A stretch of DNA of 64,000 nt from contig NZ_VIGB01000003.1 in assembly GCF_006636205.1 (NCBI RefSeq), forward strand, positions 4,516,501 to 4,580,500, given 5' to 3'. Under the pieces are notes generated by a model. That model was not told the DNA's origin, did no database searches, and was given only the letters and a program-made list of their open reading frames with translations. Of the stretch, positions 1 through 8,714 are shown piece after piece. Numbering within the stretch: the first letter of the stretch is position 1; each line of letters begins with the position of its first letter. A program made the translations under genes and the position numbers. This DNA comes from Kitasatospora acidiphila (lineage in GTDB: Bacteria > Actinomycetota > Actinomycetes > Streptomycetales > Streptomycetaceae).

Positions 1-385
1 CCTGGCAGAACGGGCCGCGGTTGCTCAGGAACCGCATCAGCACGATCAGCCCCTGGTGGCCGCGCACCGTGACGTCGGCCGCCGGTATGCCGCCGCAGAT
101 CCGGCAGGCGAGCACCTGCGGGTAGCCGTAGCCCGGGGCCGCCGGCGGGTAGGCGCCGTAGCCGTAGCCGTAGTCGGGTTGCGGGGCCCCGAACTGCGGG
201 GTGGCGGTGGGCTGGCCGGGGTACGCCTGCGGGACGGCGTCCTGCGGCGGTGCCGGATGGGGCGTGGCGGGTGCCGGCGCCGCCCAGGGGTTCGGCTGGG
301 CGGGCACCGATGCGGGTACGGCCGGCGGCACCGTCGGTGGTGGCGGAATGTACGGGTTCGGCGGCTGTTGAGGCTGGGTCACCAC
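1..385 (-). CDS. Proline-rich protein with Cys pair, N-terminal part (partial)
   Basis: The gene runs off the left edge; about 127 codons are visible. It starts at GTG 385 or the in-frame GTG 382, with GGAG just upstream. The first ~90 residues are rich in Pro, Ala, Gln, Tyr and Gly. They are followed by a folded-looking segment with a CxxC pair (CRICGG) and a hydrophobic stretch (GLIVLMRFL), ending near another Cys at the edge. This looks like a streptomycete small membrane protein with a Pro-rich N-terminus and a zinc-ribbon-like module. Function is unknown. It may follow the MFS gene on the same strand, 46 bases away. Confidence 0.6.
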   Translation of the reverse strand, partial: MVTQPQQPPNPYIPPPPTVPPAVPASVPAQPNPWAAPAPATPHPAPPQDAVPQAYPGQPTATPQFGAPQPDYGYGYGAYPPAAPGYGYPQVLACRICGGIPAADVTVRGHQGLIVLMRFLSNRGPFCQ

Positions 386-431
386 GGGTCTCCGGTGGTC
401 GGCTGACGGGGCGTCGGTGCGCCCAGGTACC

Positions 432-1754
432 TTAGCGCCGCCGGGTGCCGGCCCGGGAGTAAAGGGCGGCGCTGGCTGCGTATGCCAACGACACCGCGGC
501 CAGGACCGGCACGGATCGTCCGCTGAGCGGCAGCACCAGGGCGGAGACGGCCGCCGCCGCGACGAAGGCGACGTTGAAGAGCACGTCGTAGATGGCGAAG
601 ACCCGGCCCCGGTAGTCGTCCGCCACCGAGTTCTGCACGATGGTGTCCGCGCAGATCTTGGTGCCCTGGGTGATGACCCCCAGCAGCAGCGCGGCCACCA
701 TCACCGGCCCGACGGCGAAGAACAGCCCGAGCGCGGGCACGAAGACCGCTGCGGAGGCCAGGCAGGCCGTCATCCAGCCGTCCAGCCCGAGCCGCCGGGA
801 GAACCAGGGGCTGACCACGGCGGCCAGGAAGAAGCCGACCGCGGAGAAGGCCAGCGCGGTGCCCAGGGTGGCCAGCCCGCCACGGGAGTCGCCGGGGGTG
901 TTGAAGGTGTAGCGGGAGAGCATCAGCACGGTGACGATCAGTACCCCGTAGCAGAACCGGGCCGCGGTCACCGCGGCCAGCGCGCGCACCGCGGGCCGGC
1001 TCTCCCGCCCCAGGTGGCGCAGGCCCTCGACCAGCGCCCGCCCGGCCTGGCCGAGGGCCTCGCGCAGATCGGGCCGGTCGGGGTGGTGTTCGGGGCCGAG
1101 CAGCTCCACGTCCATCCGGCGGGCCGCCAGCCCGGCCGCCAGATAGAGCAGGGCGCCCACCGTGACCAGGGCGGCGTCGGCGTGCGGGCCGGGCGGCAGC
1201 ACCTGGTGCACCACGAAGCCGGTGCCGCCGCCGACCACCGCGGCGACCGTGCCGGCGGTCGGGCAGAGCGCGTTGGCGGTGACCAGCCGGTCGGCTTCGA
1301 CCACCCGGGGCAGGGCGGCGGACAGGCCGGCCAGGATGAACCGGTTGACCGCGGTGACCATCAGGGCGGCCGCGAAGAAGAGCCACTCCGGGGCGCGGAC
1401 CAGGAGCAGGGCGGCGGTGCCCAGGCCCAGGCCGAACCGGACCAGGTTGCCCAGGTAGAGCACCTGGCGGCGGCGCCAGCGGTCGAGCAGTACACCGGCG
1501 AACGGGCCGACCACCGAGAACGGCAGCAGGAGCACCGCCATCATCGAGGCGATGTCCGCCGGGGTGGACTGGCGCTCCGGGGAGAAGATCACGTAGGAGG
1601 CGAGGGACGCCTGGAAGACGCCGTCGGAGAGCTGGGAGAGCAGCCGTACGCCCAGCAGCCGGCGGAAGTCCCGGGCCAGCAGCAGGGCGCGCAGGCTCGC
1701 GCGGCCGGTGTCCGAGGCGCGCGGGGCCTGCGCCGGTCGTCGAGTGATCGCCAC
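432..1754 (-). CDS. MFS transporter
   Basis: A 440-residue polytopic membrane protein of the major facilitator superfamily. About 12 hydrophobic segments are visible, and the loop after the second or third segment carries the MFS-type basic motif (LLDRWRRRQ). The closest type is the drug-efflux-like group with RDFRRLLGVRLLSQLSDGVFQ near the N-terminus; the substrate cannot be told. I chose GTG 1754: the longer frame from ATG 1799 would translate the parS palindrome and has no ribosome site. Upstream of GTG only a weak G-rich stretch is seen, so the start is uncertain by up to 15 codons. It lies downstream of ino1 on the same strand with parS between them. Confidence 0.85.
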   Translation of the reverse strand: MAITRRPAQAPRASDTGRASLRALLLARDFRRLLGVRLLSQLSDGVFQASLASYVIFSPERQSTPADIASMMAVLLLPFSVVGPFAGVLLDRWRRRQVLYLGNLVRFGLGLGTAALLLVRAPEWLFFAAALMVTAVNRFILAGLSAALPRVVEADRLVTANALCPTAGTVAAVVGGGTGFVVHQVLPPGPHADAALVTVGALLYLAAGLAARRMDVELLGPEHHPDRPDLREALGQAGRALVEGLRHLGRESRPAVRALAAVTAARFCYGVLIVTVLMLSRYTFNTPGDSRGGLATLGTALAFSAVGFFLAAVVSPWFSRRLGLDGWMTACLASAAVFVPALGLFFAVGPVMVAALLLGVITQGTKICADTIVQNSVADDYRGRVFAIYDVLFNVAFVAAAAVSALVLPLSGRSVPVLAAVSLAYAASAALYSRAGTRRR

Positions 1755-1771
1755 CCGCCCAGAGTGACACG

Positions 1772-1809
1772 ACGAGGGCCGATGTTTCACGTGAAACATC
1801 GGCCCTCGT
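1772..1809. promoter_or_regulatory. parS: parS site inside a 38-bp perfect palindrome
   Basis: The 16-mer TGTTTCACGTGAAACA (1783-1798) is an exact match to the actinobacterial parS sequence bound by ParB for chromosome segregation. Here the symmetry continues outward (GGCC, then CGAGGGCC/GGCCCTCG) to give 38 perfectly palindromic bases. It lies in the 95 bases between ino1 and the MFS gene, both on the minus strand, so the stem could also act as a transcription terminator for ino1. ParB binding is from established knowledge; the terminator role is inference. Confidence 0.93.
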
Positions 1810-1849
1810 GGGTGCTGACGAGCTGTCAGCGGTACTCAGTGACGAGTAC

Positions 1850-2932
1850 TCAGCGCTCGACCTCGCCGCGGATGAACTTCTCGACGTTCTCCTTGGCCTC
1901 GTCGTCGAAGTACTGAACCGGCGGCGACTTCATGAAGTAGGAGGACGCGGAGAGGATCGGGCCACCGATGCCGCGGTCCTTGGCGATCTTCGCGGCGCGC
2001 ACGGCGTCGATGATCACACCGGCCGAGTTCGGGGAGTCCCAGACCTCGAGCTTGTACTCCAGGTTCAGCGGGACGTCGCCGAACGCGCGGCCCTCGAGGC
2101 GGACGTACGCCCACTTGCGGTCGTCCAGCCAGGCCACGTAGTCCGACGGACCGATGTGGACGTTCTTGGCGCCCAGGTCACGGTCGCGGATCTGCGAGGT
2201 GACGGCCTGGGTCTTGGAGATCTTCTTGGACTCCAGGCGCTCGCGCTCGAGCATGTTCTTGAAGTCCATGTTGCCGCCGACGTTCAGCTGCATGGTGCGC
2301 TCGAGGATGACACCGCGGTCCTCGAACAGCTTGGCCATCACGCGGTGCGTGATGGTGGCGCCGACCTGCGACTTGATGTCGTCACCGACGATCGGCACGC
2401 CGGCCTCGGTGAACTTGTCGGCCCACTCCTTGGTGCCGGCGATGAACACCGGGAGGGCGTTCACGAAGGCGACCTTGGCGTCGATGGCGCACTGGGCGTA
2501 GAACTTGGCGGCGGCCTCGGAGCCCACCGGCAGGTAGCAGACCAGGACGTCGACCTGGGCGTCCTTGAGGATCTGGACGACGTCGACCGGAGCCTCGTCC
2601 GACTCCTCGATGGTCTCCAGGTAGTACTTGCCGAGACCATCGAGGGTGTGACCGCGCTGCACGGTGACACCGGTCGGCGGCACGTCGCAGATCTTGATGG
2701 TGTTGTTCTCGCTGGCGGTGATGGCGTGCGCCAGGTCCTGGCCGACCTTCTTGGCGTCGACGTCGAACGCGGCGACGAACTCCACGTCACTGACGTGGTA
2801 GTCGCCGAACTGCACGTGCATCAGGCCCGGGACCTTGCCGGCCGGGTCGGCGTCCTTGTAGTACTCGACACCCTGCACCAGCGACGCGGCGCAGTTGCCC
2901 ACGCCCACGATGGCTACGCGAACCGAACCCAT
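1850..2932 (-). CDS. ino1: Myo-inositol-1-phosphate synthase
   Basis: A 360-residue NAD-dependent synthase converting glucose 6-phosphate to 1L-myo-inositol 1-phosphate, the entry to inositol phospholipids and mycothiol in actinobacteria. The N-terminal Rossmann motif (VAIVGVGNCA, residues 5-14) and the actinobacterial/archaeal family length support this; later motifs include SQVGATITHR and a GGNMDFKN-type segment. ATG 2932 is preceded by AGGGAGC about 9 bases upstream; longer in-frame readings into the region upstream lack family sequence. It sits 148 bases downstream of the PadR gene on the same strand. The gap contains a GC-rich inverted repeat (about 3032-3070) that could be a terminator or attenuator. 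Confidence 0.95.
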   Translation of the reverse strand: MGSVRVAIVGVGNCAASLVQGVEYYKDADPAGKVPGLMHVQFGDYHVSDVEFVAAFDVDAKKVGQDLAHAITASENNTIKICDVPPTGVTVQRGHTLDGLGKYYLETIEESDEAPVDVVQILKDAQVDVLVCYLPVGSEAAAKFYAQCAIDAKVAFVNALPVFIAGTKEWADKFTEAGVPIVGDDIKSQVGATITHRVMAKLFEDRGVILERTMQLNVGGNMDFKNMLERERLESKKISKTQAVTSQIRDRDLGAKNVHIGPSDYVAWLDDRKWAYVRLEGRAFGDVPLNLEYKLEVWDSPNSAGVIIDAVRAAKIAKDRGIGGPILSASSYFMKSPPVQYFDDEAKENVEKFIRGEVER

Positions 2933-3080
2933 TCCGGTTGCTCCCTGTGTACTCGAGAGGCTTCGCCGCGGAACGACGATCCTCGTGCTGCATCTCATCT
3001 GACTATCTGACGGGCGCGCACGGCGCCCAGGTCCACCGCGCGACGCGCGTAGCGAGCACGCGGGCGCGGTGGTGGCCCTC

Positions 3081-3764
3081 CTATACGGAGCGCCCCGGGC
3101 GGTCGTACGGTGACCGGAGCGGATCGGGGGATCCGTCCACGCGGTCACGGCCGTCCGAAGTCTGTGGTGTGGCGGAACCACCCGGCGGTGCGGCGGCCCG
3201 GCCGGTCCGATTGGCCCGCTCGGTCTCGATCAGCTCGTTGAGCCAGCGGACCTCGCGCTCCACCGACTCCAGACCGTGCCGCTGCAGTTCGAGGGTGTAG
3301 TCGTCGAACCGCTCGCGGGTGCGGGCGATCGAGGAGCGCATGCGCTCCAGGCGCTCCTCCAGCCGGCTGCGCCGGCCCTCCAGCACGCGCATCCGCACCG
3401 CTCGGTCGGTCTGACCGAAGAACGCGAAGTGCACACCGAAGTGCTCGTCCTCCCAGGCGTCCGGGCCGGAGTCGGCGAGCAGTTCCTCGAAGCGCTGCTT
3501 GCCCTCGGCGGAGAGCCGGTAGACGATCTTCGATCGCTTGCCGTTCAGCGCCGTGGCCGGGACGTACTGGGTGTCCGGGTTGTCCTCCACCAGGAATCCC
3601 TGGGCGACCAGGCTCTTCAGGCACGGGTAGAGCGTGCCGTAGGAGAAGGCACGGAACGAACCGAGCAGCACATTGAGGCGCTTGCGCAGCTCGTAGCCGT
3701 GCATCGGGGCGTCGTGCAACAGGCCGAGAACGGCGAACTCCAGCACTCCTGAGCGCCTGCTCAC
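3081..3764 (-). CDS. PadR-family transcriptional regulator
   Basis: A 227-residue regulator. The N-terminal winged helix is typical of PadR (residues 7-80: LEFAVLGLLHDAPMHGYELR, then a YGTLYPCLKSLVAQG segment), followed by a helical C-terminal dimerisation region (about 110-195) rich in Glu and Arg, and a basic, disordered tail. The start is GTG 3764 with a strong GAAGGAGG nine bases upstream. A perfect 14-bp palindrome 70 bases upstream of the start is a plausible operator for autoregulation. Being directly upstream of ino1, it may control inositol synthesis, but that link is only positional. Confidence 0.9.
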   Translation of the reverse strand: MSRRSGVLEFAVLGLLHDAPMHGYELRKRLNVLLGSFRAFSYGTLYPCLKSLVAQGFLVEDNPDTQYVPATALNGKRSKIVYRLSAEGKQRFEELLADSGPDAWEDEHFGVHFAFFGQTDRAVRMRVLEGRRSRLEERLERMRSSIARTRERFDDYTLELQRHGLESVEREVRWLNELIETERANRTGRAAAPPGGSATPQTSDGRDRVDGSPDPLRSPYDRPGRSV

Positions 3765-3834
3765 GCGGTCCGGCCTCCTTCCGACAGGTCCCGATTCGCC
3801 GCATCGCCGCGGTTATGCCGCCGCGATGTATCGA

Positions 3835-3848
3835 CTCGATATATCGAG
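3835..3848. promoter_or_regulatory. Palindrome upstream of padR, candidate operator
   Basis: CTCGATATATCGAG is perfectly palindromic and AT-rich in a GC-rich context. It is flanked by related half-sites (ATGTATCGA before and GAACGAT after), as expected for a dimeric winged-helix repressor. It lies 71 bases from the padR start. The rest of the 433-base divergent gap between padR and the PBP gene (3765-4197) holds promoters by position, but I see no further gene in it. Confidence 0.5.
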
Positions 3849-4197
3849 AACGATAGGCCGGGGTCACGATTGGGGCAAGGGGGGCACGGGTGAATGTGAT
3901 CACAGGGGTTCACAGCGTCACCTCCGGGGTGCGTTTCCGCTGCTGAAGTGGGTCCCGGGCGCCCGGGGCAAGGGCGACTCGGGGTGACTGGGCAACGGGC
4001 TCGTAATGATCTGACGGTGATTCATGGCCCTTGTGGTGATATGCCCGGTTTGCCTCTCATTCGGCATGCGTACGCTGTCGCGTGTGCACGAGGACCACCT
4101 CCGGGGAAGCGGGCCGGTACCAGGGCCTAGGGCGGTTGCGGGCATCGGAAGCAATCCTGCTGACGGGCGCTGGCGCCTGGCCTAGGAGTTACTGGAC

Positions 4198-6981
4198 ATG
4201 AGCGAACACCGGCGACGGACGCCCGGTCAGGGCGGCGGCGAGCAGCCGCCGAACCGACCGGGCGGCGCGCGACCGCATGGCTACGGCACCCCGCCGGACG
4301 GGGCGCCGTCCTACGACACGCCCGGCCGGGCGACCCCGAGGAACCGGGCGGCCGGCCCGCAGGGCATGCGGGAGACGGCCCAGCAGCCCCGGATGACCAG
4401 GGCCGAGATGCGCAAGGCCGCCCAGAAGGGCGGTCGCAGGGGCCCGGACGGCCCCGGCGGCCGCGGTCCGGGCGGTGGCGGCCGGCGCGGCGGTGGCGGC
4501 GACAAGCCGCCGGGCAAGAAGAGATTCATCGACTACCCGCGCTGGGGCAAGCGCGGCGTCCGGCGCTGGTTGCCGTCCTGGAAGCTGGTGCTCTCGCTCT
4601 TCCTGATCTTCTTCGGCGGCGGGGTGGCGGCCGTCGGCACCGCCTACTCGATGACCACCGTGCCGCAGCTGAAGGACATCAACCCGCCCCAGAACAACAT
4701 CTACTACTGGGCCGACGGCACCGAGATGACCCGGACCGGTCAGACCAACCGTCAGCTGGTGGACATCAGCGACATCAACAAGTCGATGCAGGACGCGGTG
4801 ATCGCGGCCGAGAACGAGTCCTTCCGCACCGACAGCGGCATCGACCCCCAGGGCATCGCCCGAGCCATATACAACATGGCTTCCGGCCAGTCCACCCAGG
4901 GCGGCTCGACGATCACCCAGCAGTACGTGAAGAACGCCTACCTGAGCCAGGAGCAGACGGTCACCCGAAAGCTCAAGGAGATCTTCATCACCCTGAAGCT
5001 CAGTCAGACCAAGTCCAAGGACGACATCCTGGACGGCTACCTCAACACCAGCTGGTTCGGCCGCAACTCCACCGGCATCCAGGCCGCCGCGCACTCCTAC
5101 TACGGGGTCGAGGCCAAGGACCTGAACCCCTGCCAGAGCGCCATGCTGGCCGGCCTGCTGAAGGGCGCCGGCTACTACGACCCGTCGCTCAGCACGGCCA
5201 ACCACGAGCGGATGTTCGGCACCACGGCTCACCCGGAGCAGGGCCGCTGGGAGTGGATCCTCGGCAAGATGGTGCAGACCAAGGCCATCACCCAGGCCCA
5301 GATGGACCAGTGCACCAAGGCCGGGCTGCCGGAGCCGATCAAGCAGGCGCCGTCCGCCAGCCTGAACGGCCAGATCGGCTACATCGTCGACACCGTCAAC
5401 AACTACATCGAGGCCAAGGACTCGTCGATCACCGACGCCAAGCTCGGCCACGGCGGCTACAGCATCTACACCACCCTGCAGAAGGACAAGGTGGACCTGC
5501 TCTCCAAGGCCGTCGACGACATGGCGAAGGCGAACCTGGACCCGGCCAAGCGCCCCTCGACCGACACCTTCGTGCAGGTCGGTGCCGCCTCGGTGGTCCC
5601 GGGTGACGGCGCTCTGGTCGCCATCTACGGCGGCCCCGGCCAGGAGAAGGGCCAGTACGCCAACAACGCCGAAACCGCCGGCGTGCCGGTCGGTTCGACG
5701 TTCAAGCCGTTCGTCCTGGCCACCGCGATGCAGGACGGCGTGCAGACCCAGACCGGTCCGGACGGCAAGCCGATGCGGATCAACGAGGACAGCCGCTACA
5801 ACGCCGACAACCTGAGCACCATCCGCAAGCCGGACGGCTCGCTGGTGACCAATCCGGACGGCTCGGTCTTCCACCAGCGCAACGACGAGGACGGCAAGCA
5901 GGGCTATGTGACGCTGCGCGATGCCATGATCAACTCGTTCAACGTCCCCTACGTCCAGCTCGGTGAGGACGTCGGCGGCCCCAACGTGGCCAAGCTGGCC
6001 ACCGCGATGGGCCTCGACAAGAACTCGATGCCGGTGGTCAACCAGAACACCGCCGCCTTCGCGATCGGTACCTCCACGCCGAGCGCGGTGCAGATGGCCT
6101 CCGCCTACTCGGTCTTCGCGGCCAGCGGCCAGCAGACCGACATGTACGCGGTGACCAAGGTCCAGTTCCAGGGCAGCACGCTGCCGAACTTCGCCAAGCC
6201 GGCCCGCAAGGCGGTGCTCGACACGGCGGTGGCCGACAACATCACCAGCGTGCTGCAGGACGTGGTGCAGAAGGGCACCGGTACCAAGGCGCAGGCCGTC
6301 GGCCGCCCGGTGGCCGGCAAGACCGGTACCACCGACAAGGGCACCTCGGCCTGGTTCGACGGCTACACCCCGCAGCTGGCCACCGCGGTCACCATGTTCC
6401 GCGAGGACCCGAACCACGCCGGGCTGCAGTCCCTGGACGGCACCGGCGGCAAGAGCTCCTTCTACGGTGGTGACCTGCCGACCGAGATCTGGGCCGACTA
6501 CATGAAGTCCGCGCTGGCCAACAGCCAGGTGATGGACTTCCCGACGCCGGGCCCGGTCAACACCGAGGTCGACTCCTCGGGCGCGCCGAGCACCGCCTCG
6601 CCGTCGCCGACGGCCTCGTCCTCCCCGTCGGCCACGGCCAGCGCGTCGTCCTCCCCCACCCTGTCGCCCAGCGCGTCGGCGAGCTCCAAGGCCCCGACGC
6701 CGACCGGCTCGCCGGAGACCTGCCTGCCCGGCGTGGACTGCCCCGGCAGCTCGCCGACCAGCAAGAACCCGGGTGGCGGCAACGGCGGCGGCAATGGCGG
6801 CGGCTGCGTGTGGGGCCCGCTCTGCCCGACCACCAATCCGACGGACACCACCTCGCCGGCCACGCCGCCCCACCACGGCGGCGGCTCCGGTGGCGGCACC
6901 GGTGGCCCGGGTGGCGGCTCCGGCGGTACCGGCGCCACCAGCGGCCCGCCCACCGCGGGCGGCCAGCCGGCCGGCGGCTGA
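4198..6981 (+). CDS. Class A penicillin-binding protein (bifunctional transglycosylase/transpeptidase)
   Basis: A 927-residue membrane-anchored peptidoglycan synthase. Order: a basic, Gly/Pro-rich cytoplasmic tail (1-120), one membrane segment (about 127-150), a GT51 glycosyltransferase domain (about 185-360) and a transpeptidase domain (about 430-780). The transpeptidase has SxxK (S500-TFK), SxN (S580-F-N) and KTG (K708). The last 150 residues are Ser/Thr/Pro/Gly-rich. In GT51 the catalytic Glu is E205 but the usual ED..F..H.G reads ENESFRTDSG, a variant I associate with this streptomycete PBP clade; GGSTITQQ and RKLKE are intact. GGAG lies nine bases before ATG. A strong terminator follows. 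Confidence 0.95.
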   Translation: MSEHRRRTPGQGGGEQPPNRPGGARPHGYGTPPDGAPSYDTPGRATPRNRAAGPQGMRETAQQPRMTRAEMRKAAQKGGRRGPDGPGGRGPGGGGRRGGGGDKPPGKKRFIDYPRWGKRGVRRWLPSWKLVLSLFLIFFGGGVAAVGTAYSMTTVPQLKDINPPQNNIYYWADGTEMTRTGQTNRQLVDISDINKSMQDAVIAAENESFRTDSGIDPQGIARAIYNMASGQSTQGGSTITQQYVKNAYLSQEQTVTRKLKEIFITLKLSQTKSKDDILDGYLNTSWFGRNSTGIQAAAHSYYGVEAKDLNPCQSAMLAGLLKGAGYYDPSLSTANHERMFGTTAHPEQGRWEWILGKMVQTKAITQAQMDQCTKAGLPEPIKQAPSASLNGQIGYIVDTVNNYIEAKDSSITDAKLGHGGYSIYTTLQKDKVDLLSKAVDDMAKANLDPAKRPSTDTFVQVGAASVVPGDGALVAIYGGPGQEKGQYANNAETAGVPVGSTFKPFVLATAMQDGVQTQTGPDGKPMRINEDSRYNADNLSTIRKPDGSLVTNPDGSVFHQRNDEDGKQGYVTLRDAMINSFNVPYVQLGEDVGGPNVAKLATAMGLDKNSMPVVNQNTAAFAIGTSTPSAVQMASAYSVFAASGQQTDMYAVTKVQFQGSTLPNFAKPARKAVLDTAVADNITSVLQDVVQKGTGTKAQAVGRPVAGKTGTTDKGTSAWFDGYTPQLATAVTMFREDPNHAGLQSLDGTGGKSSFYGGDLPTEIWADYMKSALANSQVMDFPTPGPVNTEVDSSGAPSTASPSPTASSSPSATASASSSPTLSPSASASSKAPTPTGSPETCLPGVDCPGSSPTSKNPGGGNGGGNGGGCVWGPLCPTTNPTDTTSPATPPHHGGGSGGGTGGPGGGSGGTGATSGPPTAGGQPAGG

Positions 6982-6997
6982 TCGATCGCACCACCCA

Positions 6998-7036
6998 CTG
7001 CGGCCCCGCTCCTCGGAGCGGGGCCGCAGGCCTTTT
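6998..7036 (+). terminator. Rho-independent terminator after the PBP gene
   Basis: A perfect 15-bp GC-rich stem (6998-7012 with 7015-7029) with a tiny loop, followed by GCCTTTT, 16 bases after the PBP stop codon. Confidence 0.9.
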
Positions 7037-7086
7037 CGGGCACCGGCACGGACCGGTCCTCGTCGGATCGGCACGCGTGCGGCAGT

Positions 7087-8664
7087 ATGTCGGCCATGAC
7101 GTCCAGCACGCGCGACCAGACCGCCGCCGAGGCCGTCCCGGTCCAGCCGCAAGGCCCGCTGCCCAACACCGTGGTCGTCCCCGCGGACGAGGACCCGGTC
7201 TCGGCGGCCGGCAGCGAGCTGATCGGCGGCCCGCCCGGGCGCCGGGCGCTGCTCGGGGTCTCGTGGTGGATCCCGGCCCGCTTCCTGGCACTGGCCACCG
7301 TGCTCACCTACTGCCTCGGCCTGGTCCAGAAGCTGCCCTGCTACACCAGCGGCTGGTTCTACGGCGCCACCAGTCAGTACACCCACGCCTGCTACAGCGA
7401 CATCCCGCACCTCTACTCGGCCCGCGGCCTGGCGGCCGGCCTGCACCCGTACCTCGACCAGATCCCACTGCCCACTCCGGACATGAAGTTCCTGGAGTAC
7501 CCGGTGCTGACCGGTCTGTTCATGCAGATCGCCGGCTGGCTGACCCCCACCACCGGGGCGATCCAGGGCCGTGAGCAGTGGTTCTGGATGGTCAACGCCG
7601 CCATGCTGCTGATCTGCGCGGTGGTCACGGTGGTCGCGCTCTCCCGCACCCACCGCCGCCGCCCCTGGGACGCGCTGCTCTTCGCGCTGGCCCCGGCGCT
7701 GGCGCTGAACGCCACCATCAACTGGGACCTGCTCGCGGTCGCGCTGACCGCCGTCGCGATGGCCTACTGGTCGCGCAGCCGCCCCGTCTGGGCCGGCGTC
7801 TTCATCGGTCTGGCCACCGCCGCCAAGTTCTACCCGCTGCTGCTGCTCGGGCCGCTGCTGGTGCTCTGCCTGCGGGCCGGCCGCTGGCGGGCCTTCGGCC
7901 AGGCCGTCGGCGGCGCGGTCGGTGCCTGGCTGGTGGTCAACCTGCCGATCATGATCGCCAGCTGGGACGGCTGGAAGACCTTCTACACCTTCAGCCAGAG
8001 CCGCAAGGAGGACTTCGGCTCCTTCTGGATGATCCTGATGCAGGACCGCAACCAGGCGCTGGGCTCCCTCAACGCCTGGATCGCGGGGCTGCTGATCGGG
8101 CTCTGCCTGATGATCGGCTGGCTGGCGCTGACCGCCCCGCGGCGGCCCCGCTACGCCCAGCTGGTCTTCCTGGTGGTGGCCGCCTTCGTGCTCACCAACA
8201 AGGTCTACTCGCCGCAGTACGTGCTCTGGCTGCTGCCGCTGGCGGTGCTGGCCCGGCCGCGCTGGCGCGACTTCCTGATCTGGCAGGCCTGCGAGGTGCT
8301 CTACTACCTCGGCATCTGGTCCTACCTGGCCTACACCGGGGACGCCAAGCAGCACGGCATCGGCCAGGACTGGTACCACTTCGCGATCATCCTGCACCTG
8401 GCCGGCACGCTCTACCTCTGCTGCATGGTGGTCCGCGACATCCTGCGCCCGGAGCGCGACCCGGTGCGCTGGGACGGCAGCGACGACCCGTCGGGCGGGG
8501 TGCTGGACTTCGCGCCGGACGCCTTCGTGCTGGGCGCCGCCCGCCGGCTGCGCGACGAGGCGCCCTTGGCCGAGTACCTGCCGCCGGCCCCGGTCGGCGA
8601 GGTGGACTGGGCGGCGCCCCGGGACACCCCCGAGGACGCCCCCCGGGACGTGCTGGAGGCGTAG
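7087..8664 (+). CDS. GT87-type polyprenol-sugar-dependent membrane glycosyltransferase (DUF2029-like)
   Basis: A 525-residue integral membrane protein with about 10-12 hydrophobic segments after a 65-residue soluble N-terminus. Features of the GT87/mannosyltransferase fold are visible: a long first extracytoplasmic loop with YTSGWFYG and HPYLDQIPLP, NWDLLAVAL around residue 215, and a KFYPLLLLGPL segment. Such proteins transfer mannose-like sugars from polyprenyl phosphate outside the membrane; the acceptor is unknown. Two starts are possible, ATG 7087 and ATG 7096, neither with a clear ribosome site, so a leaderless message is likely. Its location between a PBP and femX suggests an envelope role. 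Confidence 0.85.
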   Translation: MSAMTSSTRDQTAAEAVPVQPQGPLPNTVVVPADEDPVSAAGSELIGGPPGRRALLGVSWWIPARFLALATVLTYCLGLVQKLPCYTSGWFYGATSQYTHACYSDIPHLYSARGLAAGLHPYLDQIPLPTPDMKFLEYPVLTGLFMQIAGWLTPTTGAIQGREQWFWMVNAAMLLICAVVTVVALSRTHRRRPWDALLFALAPALALNATINWDLLAVALTAVAMAYWSRSRPVWAGVFIGLATAAKFYPLLLLGPLLVLCLRAGRWRAFGQAVGGAVGAWLVVNLPIMIASWDGWKTFYTFSQSRKEDFGSFWMILMQDRNQALGSLNAWIAGLLIGLCLMIGWLALTAPRRPRYAQLVFLVVAAFVLTNKVYSPQYVLWLLPLAVLARPRWRDFLIWQACEVLYYLGIWSYLAYTGDAKQHGIGQDWYHFAIILHLAGTLYLCCMVVRDILRPERDPVRWDGSDDPSGGVLDFAPDAFVLGAARRLRDEAPLAEYLPPAPVGEVDWAAPRDTPEDAPRDVLEA

Positions 8665-8714
8665 CCGGTGGCGGCCCCCGAGGACGCGGGGCGGGCCGAG
8701 CCGGACGGCGCCGC

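Noticed and set aside
417..1916. Long plus-strand frame opposite the MFS gene
   Set aside because: Translation is Gly/Gln/Arg-rich shadow sequence; the minus strand encodes a normal MFS protein.
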